Shown here piece after piece: positions 31,793 through 44,700 of a DNA stretch of 64,000 nucleotides. The position numbers and the translations under genes are program-made. Positions within the stretch are counted from its first letter, which is position 1; each line of letters begins with the position of its first letter. This DNA comes from Cliona cf. orientalis (taxonomy: Eukaryota; Porifera; Demospongiae; Clionaida; Clionaidae), in the NCBI GenBank assembly GCA_963930775.1, contig OZ005704.1, positions 4,154,001 through 4,218,000 of the forward strand, read 5' to 3'. Below the pieces are notes generated by a model. It did no database searches. It saw nothing but the letters and a program-made list of their open reading frames with translations, and was not told where the DNA came from.

Positions 31793-32365
31793 CCATATAT
31801 GTTCGAATATAGGCACCGCCCCAATTTAGGCATCCTTTGAGACATGCACAATTTTTTCGGTTCTAATTTAAGGCGCCTTTCCGGACATCAATTGTCTTTA
31901 GGCAGTGCCTTTTTAGTTGGAACATATTGCCATGTGCAATATCAGAATATCGCTGTATCGTCGATTGATCCATCGAGCTATCAATTTAGATGTCAAACTA
32001 AGCTGTCACTTACTTTTATATGGGCATTTACCTACTGCTTTGATGTCTTTCTGGAATCAGAGACAACTGTTCTGATGGCTACTGATGGCTACGGTACCAG
32101 CAACTCGAGCATGATTCAGTGATCAGAGTCAAACTTCCAAAAAGAACTAAAACTAGAACCATATGTTTGTTGCTTTCGAAACTGTCATATTCATTGCTAC
32201 TAACTAGTACTGGATAGTGATAGCGCTTGAGCTCTGGCAATACTTCCAGAACCATTCTAATTGTAGCACTTAGGTTCCCTTTAACCTGCTTGTGAACTTT
32301 CTAATTGGAGGCACCTGCACGATCTGTAATTATTTTTAGGGGCGCCTAAATTAGAAAGTATACGG
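31793..32365. mobile_element. 573-bp TA-MITE with GCGCCTAAATTAG-type arms
   Basis: TA-CCATATATGTTCGAATATAGG at the left; CTAAATTAGAAAGTATACGG-TA at the right. A partial relative of its right half is present at about 29060-29180 (CTTCCAGAACCATTC and TCTAATTGGAGGCACC in both). Confidence 0.7.
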
Positions 32366-32757
32366 TACATAGGCGGAAGATATTGGGAGTGTTGGGGGGG
32401 GGGTGGCACACTGCCCCCACTTCTGGCTGGTTGAGGGGGCATGTGCCCCTGGTGCCTCCTGCTTCTGCCACCTATACATTAGTGTCTGCACATGATTGAA
32501 GCCAGTCTTGCCCTCTCTGATACTTTAAACTTAAAATTTGCTTGAAAACAACAAGAAAAAGCAAAATGGGAGACTCCGGGAACTGCATATTACATAGTTA
32601 AACTAATGTTATGAAATATGACCTTAGCCCACCTACATGCATATAAACAGTTTAATTGGGGGCAGCTAGGCGTTCAATCTGCTTCTTGCCCAAGCCTGTC
32701 TAATAGTTTTGTCAAAAAATCAAGGGCTTGGAGACCTTTCACTGCATGACACTGGGA
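32366..32757. other. No gene; G-rich tract next to the 3' end of MNAT1
   Basis: A run of G at about 32394-32403 and little else. The MNAT1 3' UTR should lie in the right part. I see no canonical AATAAA on the minus strand close to the stop. Confidence 0.45.
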
Positions 32758-35700
32758 CTAATACACATAATGAGCGACGTACCCATAGCTATCAAGTTCT
32801 TCTAAATCAGGCACACCAGGACCATGTGTTGAGACAGAGTGAGGTTTATATATATAATGTGTAGCTCCTTTCTCAGTAGGTACATACTCAAAGATAGCAG
32901 TTCCCTGAGAATAATAGCAACTTTTGTAAAACTTTTGCAACAACAATTTTGTGATCACCTACCATTAATCCATGATGGGATGGCAATAAACTCTTTATTG
33001 TTGATTGCGCTGAAGTTGCTTGGTCGATAGTTATGGCCTGCTCAGCAGCTGAAGCCAACACTTCACTTGCTGGACGATCAGAAAATATCTGGGTGTGTGT
33101 ATTCAATGTGTATTACATGCATGTGTCAGTATAAAGAGGTAAATAATACACTGTGTAGTTCGATTTGACACTGGAGATCTAGACTAATCAATTAACCATT
33201 CAGATATCACCAAAGTGCGTGGGCGTGAGATGGGGGGTATGATCGGCATGTTGTATGGCCACGCCCTTTTAATTGCCCATGTCTCAGTGGTGTGGTTGCT
33301 AGAGCTGAAAGTGTTCATTTAATGTTCTTAGTAAACCGGAAGCCGAGCCAGAAGCAGGCCACGCCCAAAACAGCACCACCCAGTGCCTCAAGGACCACAA
33401 TTCTCAATCAAGTGCTGACTGACCATTGGATGTCTATTGGAAGCCCATAATCAATCCCAATTAAAACATACAGCTTCCTTAAGGCCAAAACACACAAATA
33501 TTTCAAGGGCGTTCTGCCACACCGCCCACACAAGAGCTAACCTCATTTCCTGTGTGGGCAGGGTAACATCACGTCATCGCTACCACATCTGCTTCAAACC
33601 ATTGTCAGCTTCCGTCCGGTCGTACGGTCCTCTCATTCATTCATACCGGCGTACAGTGCCTCATTAACTGGGATGGCCTCACCTTTGACCTCCTACCATG
33701 CCTCCACAGCCACCTGGCGGGGTTCAAAGGTCACACTGCATCTGGGACACGCCCACCTATCACCATGGCCTAGTCAGGTCGTCATGTTTGTGCGCGCGTA
33801 GCCCTGCCCCTCACGTAGCGCGTGGGCGTAAAACATTGCAAATGCGTGGCTTCCCTGTACAAACATGGGAAAACTTCAAAGGGCCATAACTTTAGTTCTA
33901 AGGTGTGAATCAAAATTCCCCAGGGTCAATTAAATCTCTAGTTTCAACGGATTCTGCGTGCCCATATAAAAATTACACCCCCAAGTACTCCCAATTAAAC
34001 CCTCCATGAATTTATTTAATTACTTAAATAGTTCCTTTTTTTCAAGCAAGCTGATACACTAAGTAGAATTTTGTCCGGGAAACACCACAAAGTACTGATG
34101 GAATGCATAGGAGGGCTATAAAATGCAAGAAAACTCTTAGTAGAACCTTATAATGCAAAACTCTGAATAGAGCCATAGGAGTAATTTTGGGTAAAGGGTC
34201 ATCAACGTCCCCTGCGCACACAATTTTTTTATGGGCAAACATACATTGCAAATGCATGGCTTCCTATACAAACATATGGGAACCTTTAAAGGGCCATTAC
34301 CGTATAGCGCCTTAATTTCGCGGAACTTAAATTTCGCGGGTAGCTCTCTACAAAGTTTTCTTTGAATAAATTTCGCAGTTCCATTTGCCCTACCAGAATT
34401 CCTCTCTAAACTGTCACACCTACAGTGTGTTTCATGGTATACGCATGCGCATCCGCCGTACTACCACACCCACAAACTGATAGTTCCTTCCTGCAAGTCG
34501 AAATTGGAACGACTCCAGCAAGTCGGCCATTCGGGTTCTACCACGCCCACAAACTGATAGTTCCTTCCTGCAAGTTGAAATTGGAACGACTCTAGCAAGT
34601 CGGCCATTCGGATCAGGAAGCTGTGAACCATGGTAGCGTGGATCAACTCGTGAAAGTACTTCAGTAGAGACATGGCTTTATAGACAGTTGCTGTTCAATA
34701 CATTCTTTTTAGCACTTCTAGTCCCTTGGACGTACGTATTCGTAGCAACTTTGTCGCGTGACAATTTAACTTGGCCTTGCGCTGGGCCAGCCGGCCTGGT
34801 ATGGGCGCGCACTCGTGGGCATTGGAAATTTTCGTTGAATAATTTTCGCAGAAGCCGTTGTATCCGCGAAAACAGCGAAAATTAAGTCTCATGAAATTTA
34901 AGTGCTATACGGTAACTTTAATTCTAAGGTGTGAATCAAAAGTCCATCCAGTCAAATCTTTTACTTTGATCCATTCTGCGTGCCCATGTAAAAATTATGT
35001 CCGCAAGTGGTCCCAAATCCCCCATGAAATAAACTATTCTTGCTTTTTTTTTACTTAATGTATAACAAGCGAGCCGATACTCTAAGCAGAAAAAAAAACA
35101 ATTGTCTGGAAAAAAACCACAAAGTACTGACGGAATGCATAGGAGAGCCAAGAAAATTCCGAGTAGAGAGCCATAAAAACAATATTCGGTAAAGGGTTGT
35201 TAACGTACCCCGTGCACCCATAATTTTTTATGGGCAAAAATATATTGCAAATGCATGGCTTCCTATACAAACATATGGGAACCTTTAAAGAGCCATAACT
35301 TTAATTCCAAGGTGTGAATCAAATTTCCATCCGGTCAAACTTGCTACTTTGACCCATTTTGCTTGCCCATGTAAATATTATGTCCGCAAGTACTCCCAAA
35401 TCCTCCATGGATTAGATTATGAAAATTTTTTTGTATTTTTCAAGCTAGCTAGCGTGCACACTATAAGCAGAAAAAAATTGTCCAGAAAACCACATAATAC
35501 ACCTAGGATGCACAGTAGAGCCATACAAAGCAAGCAAACAACCTACAGTGTAGCCGGAAATATTGGCGGGAATTAAATTTGGTGGTTGAGCCCCAAATCG
35601 CTATTACAAGAATATTGGCTGATTTAAATTTGGCGGCTCGGTACGGGGTCGCCATATACGTATCTATGCGAGTAGGAAATTTTGGCGGATTTTAATTTGG

Positions 35701-38700
35701 CGGTAGAGTAATACAGACCGCCAAACCACCAAATTTAATTCCCCGCAAAATTTTCCGGTTATACGGTATAGTCCAATTTTGAGAAAAATTCTAAATAACG
35801 CACACCACAGGTATTCCCCGTTTTTCACGTAGCGCGTGGGTGGAAAACATTGCAAACGCATAGCTTCCCTATACAAACATACGGGAAAACTTTAAAGGGC
35901 CGTAAGTTTAATTCTAAGGCATGAATCAAAATTCCCCAGGGTCAAATTTCTAGTTTTGAGCCATTCTGCGTGCCCATGTAAAAATTATCTCCCCAAGTGC
36001 TCCCAAACCCCCCGTGAATTTTTATTTTTATTTTTTTTTCTACTTACTGTGTAATTTCTACTTAGTATACCGTAGAGTCTGGTTAATAAGCGCATGCGCT
36101 TATCACTCTCGGTGGTAAGGAAATGTGCGCCTATGCCAGCACATTCAAGTGCTCAATCACAAAGCTAGCAAGTTATGCACACAACGATTCTTGGAATAAG
36201 CTCTGTAATAGTTCATGATCGGAAATCATTGCCGGAAGAAAACTGGAAAAAAAGCCGACTTCTTTGGCAAGACTCGCTTCGAAGCCAAGATCAAGAGTCC
36301 GAACCCGTCTCAGTGGAACATCACAGTGTTGAGTATAGCCCATCTCGTGCAGCTGCTATCCGAAAACAGGTTGGTAACCTAGTTCTAGCCATGTAGTGCA
36401 TGGAAACTCTGGATTGAAAGGGGAATATTACTGTCGTCTTTTTTGGGCACATGCGCTTATTAGACAATACTTAACAACAGGAAGGAAGCATGCGCTTATT
36501 AAAAAATATGCGCTTAATAAGCATGTGCGCTTATTAACCAGACTTTACGGTATAACAAGAAGCGGACACACTAAGCAGAAAGTCCAGAGACCACCACATA
36601 GTTAAGCTGGATGCATGATGCATAATAGACTCATGCAATACAAGCAGGCAGCCAAAACTTCAATTGTGACAAAACTGGGTAAAGGTTGTCACGTTACTGT
36701 GCACGCGTAGCCACTCCCCTCACATAGCGCGTAGCCTCACGTAGCACGTAGGTGGAAAACATTGCAAATGCATGGCTTCCCTATACAAACATATGGGGAA
36801 GTTGAAAGTGCCATAACCTTAATTCTAAGGTGTGAATCAAAATTCTGTTCCATCGTATTTCCAGGTGCGATCCATTCTGTGTGCTCATATAAACAATTCA
36901 TCATAAATAGCTTCCCAGAGTCTCAAACATTATTTAATTATATATTTAGTTAGTTTTCAAGGAGACCACACACTAAGCAGAAAAAAGTCTGGAAACCACC
37001 ACACAGGATGCTTAATAGATCGACCCATGCATACAATGAAAGCAGGCACTCTATGCTCCAATTCTGACTAAATCTGGTAAAGGTCGTCGAGTTAATGTGC
37101 GCGTGGGCAGGAAACATTGCAAAAGCATGGCTTCCCTATACATGCAAACATGTGGGAATACCTCAAAGTGCATTCTAAGGTGTGTATCAAAATTACCCGC
37201 CATCAAATCTCGTATTTTGACATATTCTGCATACCTGTATAAAAACTAGAGCTCTCTCGAACACAAAACCCTCGGTGCGTTGCATGGCATTAGCTACATG
37301 CTTCCAACAATTGCATGCAGAAAAGGGGGTAGCTAAAGGGCTGGGGCTGGGGCAAGACAGGGATGAGGCTAATGTTATACTTGCCGCACAGCAGTGTTAT
37401 TCAAGGTTCAATGGCTCACATACCAGCAACAACCCTAGTGTGTTGTATCGAACTCCACACTGTGGTATCGACATCAACTCAAGTTCCCTCACTGTAGCCT
37501 AACCTCCAATTCTTGGGCCTTGGCACAAGACTGAAGTACACTGAGAAATATTGCATGTCCAATACTATCACAACTCACTTGGGTTCAAGCACTGTATTAA
37601 ATGCCATGCATGCATGCAAGCCAGAGAGTCCACAAGAATACAGGCAGCTAAGCCTCAGAGTGGAAAAGAAGCCACTGTCATCCCACGATCGTCAAAAGCT
37701 CGCCAGTGGACTGGCAGAGGGCCAGGGATTGATGCACCCGCGCATGCGCTGTGTTAATAGGCGTACACCGTATATAGCGCGCAACCTATTTATACGTTAA
37801 GTCATGCTATCGCTAGCTCGGGCAAAGTCAAGAAGCTTAGAATCGGCAAATGACGCCAAAACTGGTGAACAAAGCGTTTTCAAAGAAATCCACACAAATT
37901 ATGCGTTTGGAACGCAATAAGGAACCTTACAACACCGAAAATTGGACTCACAAACGAGGTATGTAGCAGCTAGTGTGGTAACAGACAGACAGACAGACAG
38001 ACAAACCAACTACAGTAACCCTCGTGCATGTGCCGAGGGTTAATTACGTTCCCAAGTGCTCCCAACTCCCCCACAAAATTTTTTTCCTACTTGGTGTGTA
38101 ATTTCTACTTAGTGTATAACAAGACCACACACTAAGCAGAAAAAAATTGTCTGGAAACCTCTACGTAGTTGAGATGGGAGCTTAGTTAGTAGTTAGTAGA
38201 GCCATACAATGCAAGCAGGCAGCCTATACTCCAATCTTGAAAAGATTGGGTAAAAGGTCATCACATGTATGTGTGCACGAAGCCACGCCCCTCAAGAAGC
38301 GCGTGGGCTGAAAACATTTCAAATACATGGCTTCCCTATACAAACTGCACCATAACTTTAATTCTAAGGTGCGAACTAAAACTCCTAAAGGTCAAACCTC
38401 TACATTCAATCCATTCTGCGTACGTGTGCAAAGATGATTATGTCAAGTGCTTCCAATTCCCCCCTGAATTAATTAAACTATCTACTTAGTGTTAGGTAAT
38501 CAATTTGTCATTGTGGTTAATAGTTAGAAAGAATGCTTTGGTCTTGCTTTTATGTGGGCAATTACCGGTCTTTGCTTCAGGGGCCACTTCCGGCCGCTAA
38601 TTACACGCGCATAATCATCTCTGGCTCTTTCTGGACATGCCCACCTTGGACCAAAAACACTCGTAATGCCTCTTCGGCCACGCCCCCTCATGATTTCGAT

Positions 38701-41700
38701 AATCTTCAGGCTCACGCCCACACACTTTAATGCTACCTTAAATAATTTGATCTGTAATTACCATACACTGCAGAGGTTGGACATGATGCACATCTACGCT
38801 ATAGTCACATGTCACATGTCACATGACTTCGGTACATACAAAATAGTTCCATTTGCGAATGTTGCTCATAGCGAAAACGTTTGAGTGAACTATATATGGC
38901 CAAATCTGAAGCGAAAATGGAGGTGGATCGTGTAAAGAAGCCTATTGCAATTGACAAACACTGCAGAATCAGGGCCACAACTAAGTAGAAACCAAAGTTC
39001 CTATGGATCCCATATGTACAAAACATACATTGTTGCAAGTTTCGAGAAGTCCTGCAAAGAACTGGATGTGAAAGTTGCTTTCCAGTCTCGTAGAATCCTA
39101 CGCTCCAGCTTGACCAACATATAAATAATAAACCTTGTAAAGGGCGTAGTACATCAGGTGGACTGTATAGCTGCCAGGGTTTCTTTCAGGGGGGGGCGGG
39201 GAGGGGCATTCGCCCCCCCTTGGAACCACTTTGCCCCCCCTTGGCATTCTCACATTGTCAATTACAAATACTGTGACAGAGAAATAGGCAATGGCACAGC
39301 TAATTTTGGCTCTCAGATTGCGCCAGAAACGGTCTGAGAGGACCTAAATTCCAAAAGTTTTCTGGGGGAGGACCCCCACACCCCCCTTTATGGCATCTTG
39401 TTTGATTCTACTTTGCCCCCCCCCCCCCCCCCCCCAAATTTCACCGAACCCTGGTTTCGCCCCCTCTTGGGAAATTTTCTGAAAGAAACCCTGGCTGCAG
39501 AAAATCTAAATCATAAGATTGTCACAGTGCGTGAAATACCAACTCCATCAAATCATGCATGGCATTTACATCAGAGACAGATATGCAGAATGGCTCAAGG
39601 AACATAAGAGAGCAGTCCAAATGCAATCGAATAACAATGGCATGGCAATATACATAATCAAAAACAGAAGACAACCTTAACATTCAGCGGAACAGTGTAC
39701 ATGTGCAAGAGTGGGAGCCCATACGGTGGAAGAGAAAACACAGGGGATTCCAGATCAAAGCCAAAAACACCACCATCAACTGAGATCAGGGTCTCCAACT
39801 CAACTCTGTTCACTAACTAGTGATATCGTCAATCATTCCATTCATTCATTCATGTGCACAATTATCATACTTAATACTCAATTGCTTCAGTTAGTCAGTC
39901 CAGAGAGAGTGCATTTAATAATGCTAAAACACTCATCTCTTATGAATACCGTAGATATGAGCCTTCATTCCATAGATTAGTACCATTTTTGGTGCTACCA
40001 TTCTGAGGACCAAGTTTTCTCAATTTGCCCGAGTGACGCTTGAGAAGTGGGCAGTGGGGTATGGCCTTGGATCTTCTCTTTTCGTGAAATTTCAACATGT
40101 ATGCTTTCACATTTAAAATTACATGCCTTCAGATTGTGATTTGCATTTGAGTGTTAAACACACATGAACAATTTGGCTCCGTATAGATTTTTTCTGATAA
40201 GCTCTGCCCTGGAGCTAATCTGTGTTTTAGACCGATTACACACTTCGCTGTGGGGATACGCTTTGTTTGCAATTGCAATACTCAAGAAAACAGTCTAAAT
40301 AAGGTGTTGTTATACACACCTATGACTTTTCCGCATACGTGTGAACTGGATATCAATCACTGTATATGCTCGAATACAAGCCCAGGCTTCTATTTCCTTC
40401 CCGGCTTTTAAGACCTGGCTTCGAAATGAGACCAGTATGTAAACAGTCCCAGTGTTTATGCAGTACCGTGCTGACTCCTGGCAACATGGTGCACGCAGCA
40501 CCCACGTGGTAATAAATGACTATACTATTTATGTAACTTAAATGTCTAAACATAACCTGGTGGCCATAATTAACAAATTAATTCTTGGCACACATGCGTA
40601 GGCCTAGCATTCACCGATCACACTAATAGCTCATTGAAGGATGAGATTGAGTGACCTATAATATGCACAATTAGCTTCTATGCACCGTGCCACTGTGATT
40701 TTTGAGCTCAATACTACTATACTCTAACACCACATTCAAATGCAGCTGGTCCCCAAATGTGCACACACGCAGCATGCAAAAACATCACATGGGAGGGGCC
40801 AATGCAGCATGATTTCACCTCATGAGGCAAAGGAGGAAGGCAAGTTTGCTTGTATTCCCTTGGGCTACGATGGCTCACTCAAACATTGAGCATCATACCA
40901 TGGCAACAGAAAGCATCCATGAAATGCTTTGTTTCCCAAGCACGTTTCACTACTCAGTCAATAAGCATGAACGTTTACAGGAAACACTTCAACACCTCGT
41001 CTATCAAATATCAAGAAAGGAGAGGTCAGGCAGCAACAACATCAAGAGTATTAGCATATCAATATAATATTATGACATAAATACTGCAATAATAAAAAAT
41101 ATGATGATTACAGGGTAAAATTTAATAATAAAGCAAGTGGCAGTATCGTTTGTGTGATAATAAAGCTAGTAGCGATATTGTTTGTGGCCTCAAAACATCC
41201 AGCATGGCGGAGAGAAGACTTCTCGGGGCAAATGCCACAACATAGTAGGTGAGGTGTCGTGTACCTCCTTGTTGACAGTTGCTGCACACCACACAATCTC
41301 TCCTTTTCTCACCCAGTAGGGCCAAGTGCCAGACCGGACGTAGCGCTCAATGTCTAAAGCCTTTCAGGGACCACTTCTCGCCTAGGGAAGGACGGTACTT
41401 CTGATTAGCTCGGATAGTGACTCGATCAATCATCGGAAGGCACGATGGCTCAGATAGGTTTCTCCTTTTCCTCAATGCCAATCCCTTTATAAATAATGTA
41501 GGCACTGATGATTGCCACTTTCACCACCCAGAAAAGACCTTGTGCCACCACTCGACTGACTTGTGTAGGAAGCTGTAAGAGCTCATGATCGAGCTGATTC
41601 AGCTTATCTACACCAATCCCATACACTATATATGTCGTAGTCATGGATCATCAGGAGCTCATCTTTCTCAACTCTTCTCCTGCAGGAATGCAATCAGCAA

Positions 41701-44700
41701 GATGCCTCTGGTATGTCAACCAACACACACACACACATCAGATCCACTGTAAGCATTAAAACGTGATGGAGTGTTGTCATGACCCACTGAAAGCATTAGA
41801 ACATGAAACGTGTCATAAACAGCACACATCCCACAAAACTACAGCTCTATACCCCATGCGCACATTAGCGCAATCTGTAGCTCTATTTTGTGTGCATGCA
41901 TGCCATGGTTATAATTTTGTGAATTTAATAACAATGGAAATACTGTTTAGTCCTGGTGATGTCAGCCACAAAAAATTCTCTCTAGACTAAGAAGATATGA
42001 ACTTCTATCTATATTTTAACAAAAAGGCACTATTTGTGATGCTCGTGGACCGTGTCTCTCGATTTGAAGCATACTTAAGCCAGTCTTTGCCGAATTCGAT
42101 TGATTCGTTATGCTTACAAGTCGCTCAGATACCTATATATACATCTCAAGATATGGCAATATTTGTGCTCACAATAATACAACTGATTACATTACCTCCT
42201 TGCACATGTGCACACAAGTGACTCAAGCACAAAATGCACATGTACACATAGATGCAGCACTCACTCGCATGTACATGTATGTACATTGTACACATACTAC
42301 CAATAGCTGGTGCACACACACAATTTCACATAGTGCTAATATATTGATTCACATATGTACACACTTAAACACACATAAAATAGAGGTATTACCTGGAACG
42401 CATGTGGACAAGGGTAGTGGAGCATTTGGTTGAGAGCATCAGCACCTTCCTCTATTCAATCAACTAAAGAAAGCCAATATTTTGCCAGAGTGAGCCGCCC
42501 GCACAGTCCCTCGTGTCCTGTTTGACTATCACCTACCTTGGGAGACCTCTCGTTGGCTGATAAAAGTAATACCAATCTTAGTTGGCTCCATGGCTAATAA
42601 GGGCTACGGTAAAAACGACCCAGGTAGAGAAGGTACCCGTGATCATGTAAAGGACTCCACGAGTCGTTTGAACGCAGTGAATTAGAAGGAAAACATTCTC
42701 TTATCGTTTCTGTGTATGCATGCATGCATTGTGTCTGGGAGATAATTGTTTGTCGTCATAGTGGAGACGCTGGGTTGTGTGTTTATGTTACATGCATGGA
42801 CGGTTTGGCTCAGCTGGTGGGTATTTAAAGTGGATGCTTTGAGTAGTAGTCACTCTCTCGGCGACTCCTATTCGCAGTGCAGAGAAGTTTCCCCCAGGTA
42901 TGTACATGGATACTATATATCAGTGCATTGACTGCTCCATGTCTGTTTGTTTGAGTATCACATGCAGCTCTAATTGCAACTTACTGACGGAACAGAGCTA
43001 AGCAGAGATCCACCTGACCGGACTAGATCCATACTCTAATGGACAAAACTCACCCCTTTTTTGTTACCAGGGATGTTGTAATTCTTTTTTCTTTCCGGGC
43101 TTTTCCTCTCTCACAGTTTTTCCTTAATCAAAGGTTTTTTATGTGTGAGAGGTTTTTTTCCCATGGGTATAGTTGGCCGCATACCCTAAAACTGTGTACA
43201 GTCTGGTACACAATTATGTTTTCATTGGCCCATCCCTGCTTATTCCAGCTAGTCATTTTATGTAGCTGTTCGTATGTGATATATAGTGTGTTGATGTGGT
43301 TGTTGTGTTGTTGTGTGGCGGACTTTTTCTGCACTCACTGTCGCCCGATACCCAATTATAATTGATTGTGAACATGTTGGTGAGTGGTTGCATGGAGTGC
43401 CATGCATGTAGTGGGATTAGATAAGAGTGAGGACAACTTTGGCTGTGCGAGGGAGGGGCCATCTACCAGCTGTATTTCCTTCCCGTAGGTAGTAAATACA
43501 TGTGTACATACGCAGTTCAGGAACCCAGTCTTGCTATCAGCCAAGACGAAAGCTTTCATTCCCCAAAGATTTGGCTTTCCTTTCAGATACTGCCCGAACG
43601 ACACTCTTCTCTTGAAGGAGATAATGACTCGTTGATGGCAATCCACTAGTCTAGTGTGAAGGCAGAAAGATGGACTAATCCGGTCAAGGAAGGGCTGCAT
43701 CTTCCCATGCTTGGAGGTACTGTAAACATAGCTGACGTGGACAGCATTAAATATCTGAAAAAATCAATCCCAGGAGAACACAGACCAAAGAATGGTAAGT
43801 TCATGGTGTCATTTGTTGCCCAGTAATCCTTGAGATCACTCAACAGGATGATTCCCATGTTGGGGATCATAGCAATAAATGCTTTCATATCATCACTCGC
43901 CACAGGTCCTGTAGAGAGAGTGTGCATTTTGTGAGCTGGATATTAAGATCATCTTCTGTGCATACTCGTCCTCTAGACAAGGACAAGGTAATCAAAGAGG
44001 GCATCATCACAGTGGAAAGCAATCTTCTAGAGTCTTGCATGTTGGTTGTATATTGGAACCTGGTGTAGGTAGGAGTGAAGGCTGTAGCTTGTGGTGCTGT
44101 ATCAGCTATTGAAGAGAAGGTAAGATATTGTTTACATGTACATGTACGCTGGCATGCTTATTTGCGCATGCAGTCATTGCATGATGTATACCTCCTGTAA
44201 CAACAGTCTACACAGACAAATCTTCTATTCTAGGTCTAGATGCTCTTCCTCTGCCTCTGCCTCTGCCTGTTTCCCTGCCTCTTTCTCTGCCTCTTCCCTT
44301 TACCTCCACCAGCTCTTCCCCAACTCCTATTTCGGGGTGTGTGTGGGCTCCTGGCTGGTGTCACTGCTGCTGTCCACTGTCACACTTTCAACATTGACTG
44401 CTCGATCTTCCACAATACTGTCCTCACTCTCTCTCATCACTTTCAGATTCTCCATACACTTCATCACTTTCTATCTCTGGGGCTCTGTGTCTATATCAAA
44501 CATGACATTTAGCGCTACACATGTACGTGTACATCCATTCTGCTTGACACCGCATGCAAAAGCAGATACACATAGATGTGGTATGGGGTCACTATGGATT
44601 CGGATCGACAACTACTATACCTGGCTACGCATATGTGACTACTTTCTATATAAATAGCATTATTAAAAGATGCGCATCATGGATGCATGACAATCGTCTG

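Larger units (their letters stand above)
33760..38480 (+). repeat. Repeat family C cluster, degenerate tandem array
   Basis: The marker CATTGCAAATGCATGGCTTC (or variants) begins at about 33836, 34245, 35244, 35848, 36760, 37110 and 38307. Each is followed by CTAAGGTGTGAATCAAAAT, a CATTCTGCGTGCCCATG motif, then CTACTTAGTGTATAACAAG and ACTAAGCAGAAAAAAATTGTC. The basic unit is about 350-410 bp. Larger gaps are explained by insertions of TA-MITEs (34300-34912, 35546-35766, 36070-36550) and a copy of repeat A (37810-38045). No coding potential. Confidence 0.85.

Noticed and set aside
37978-38045. Helitron 3' hairpin
   Set aside because: AACCCTCG...CGAGGGTT forms a hairpin, but no CTRR end follows and no AT target site is clear in the other copies.
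44240-44657. 173-codon and 90-codon ORFs on +
   Set aside because: Leucine/cysteine-rich frames antisense to an Arg-Gly coding relic; the composition is a by-product.
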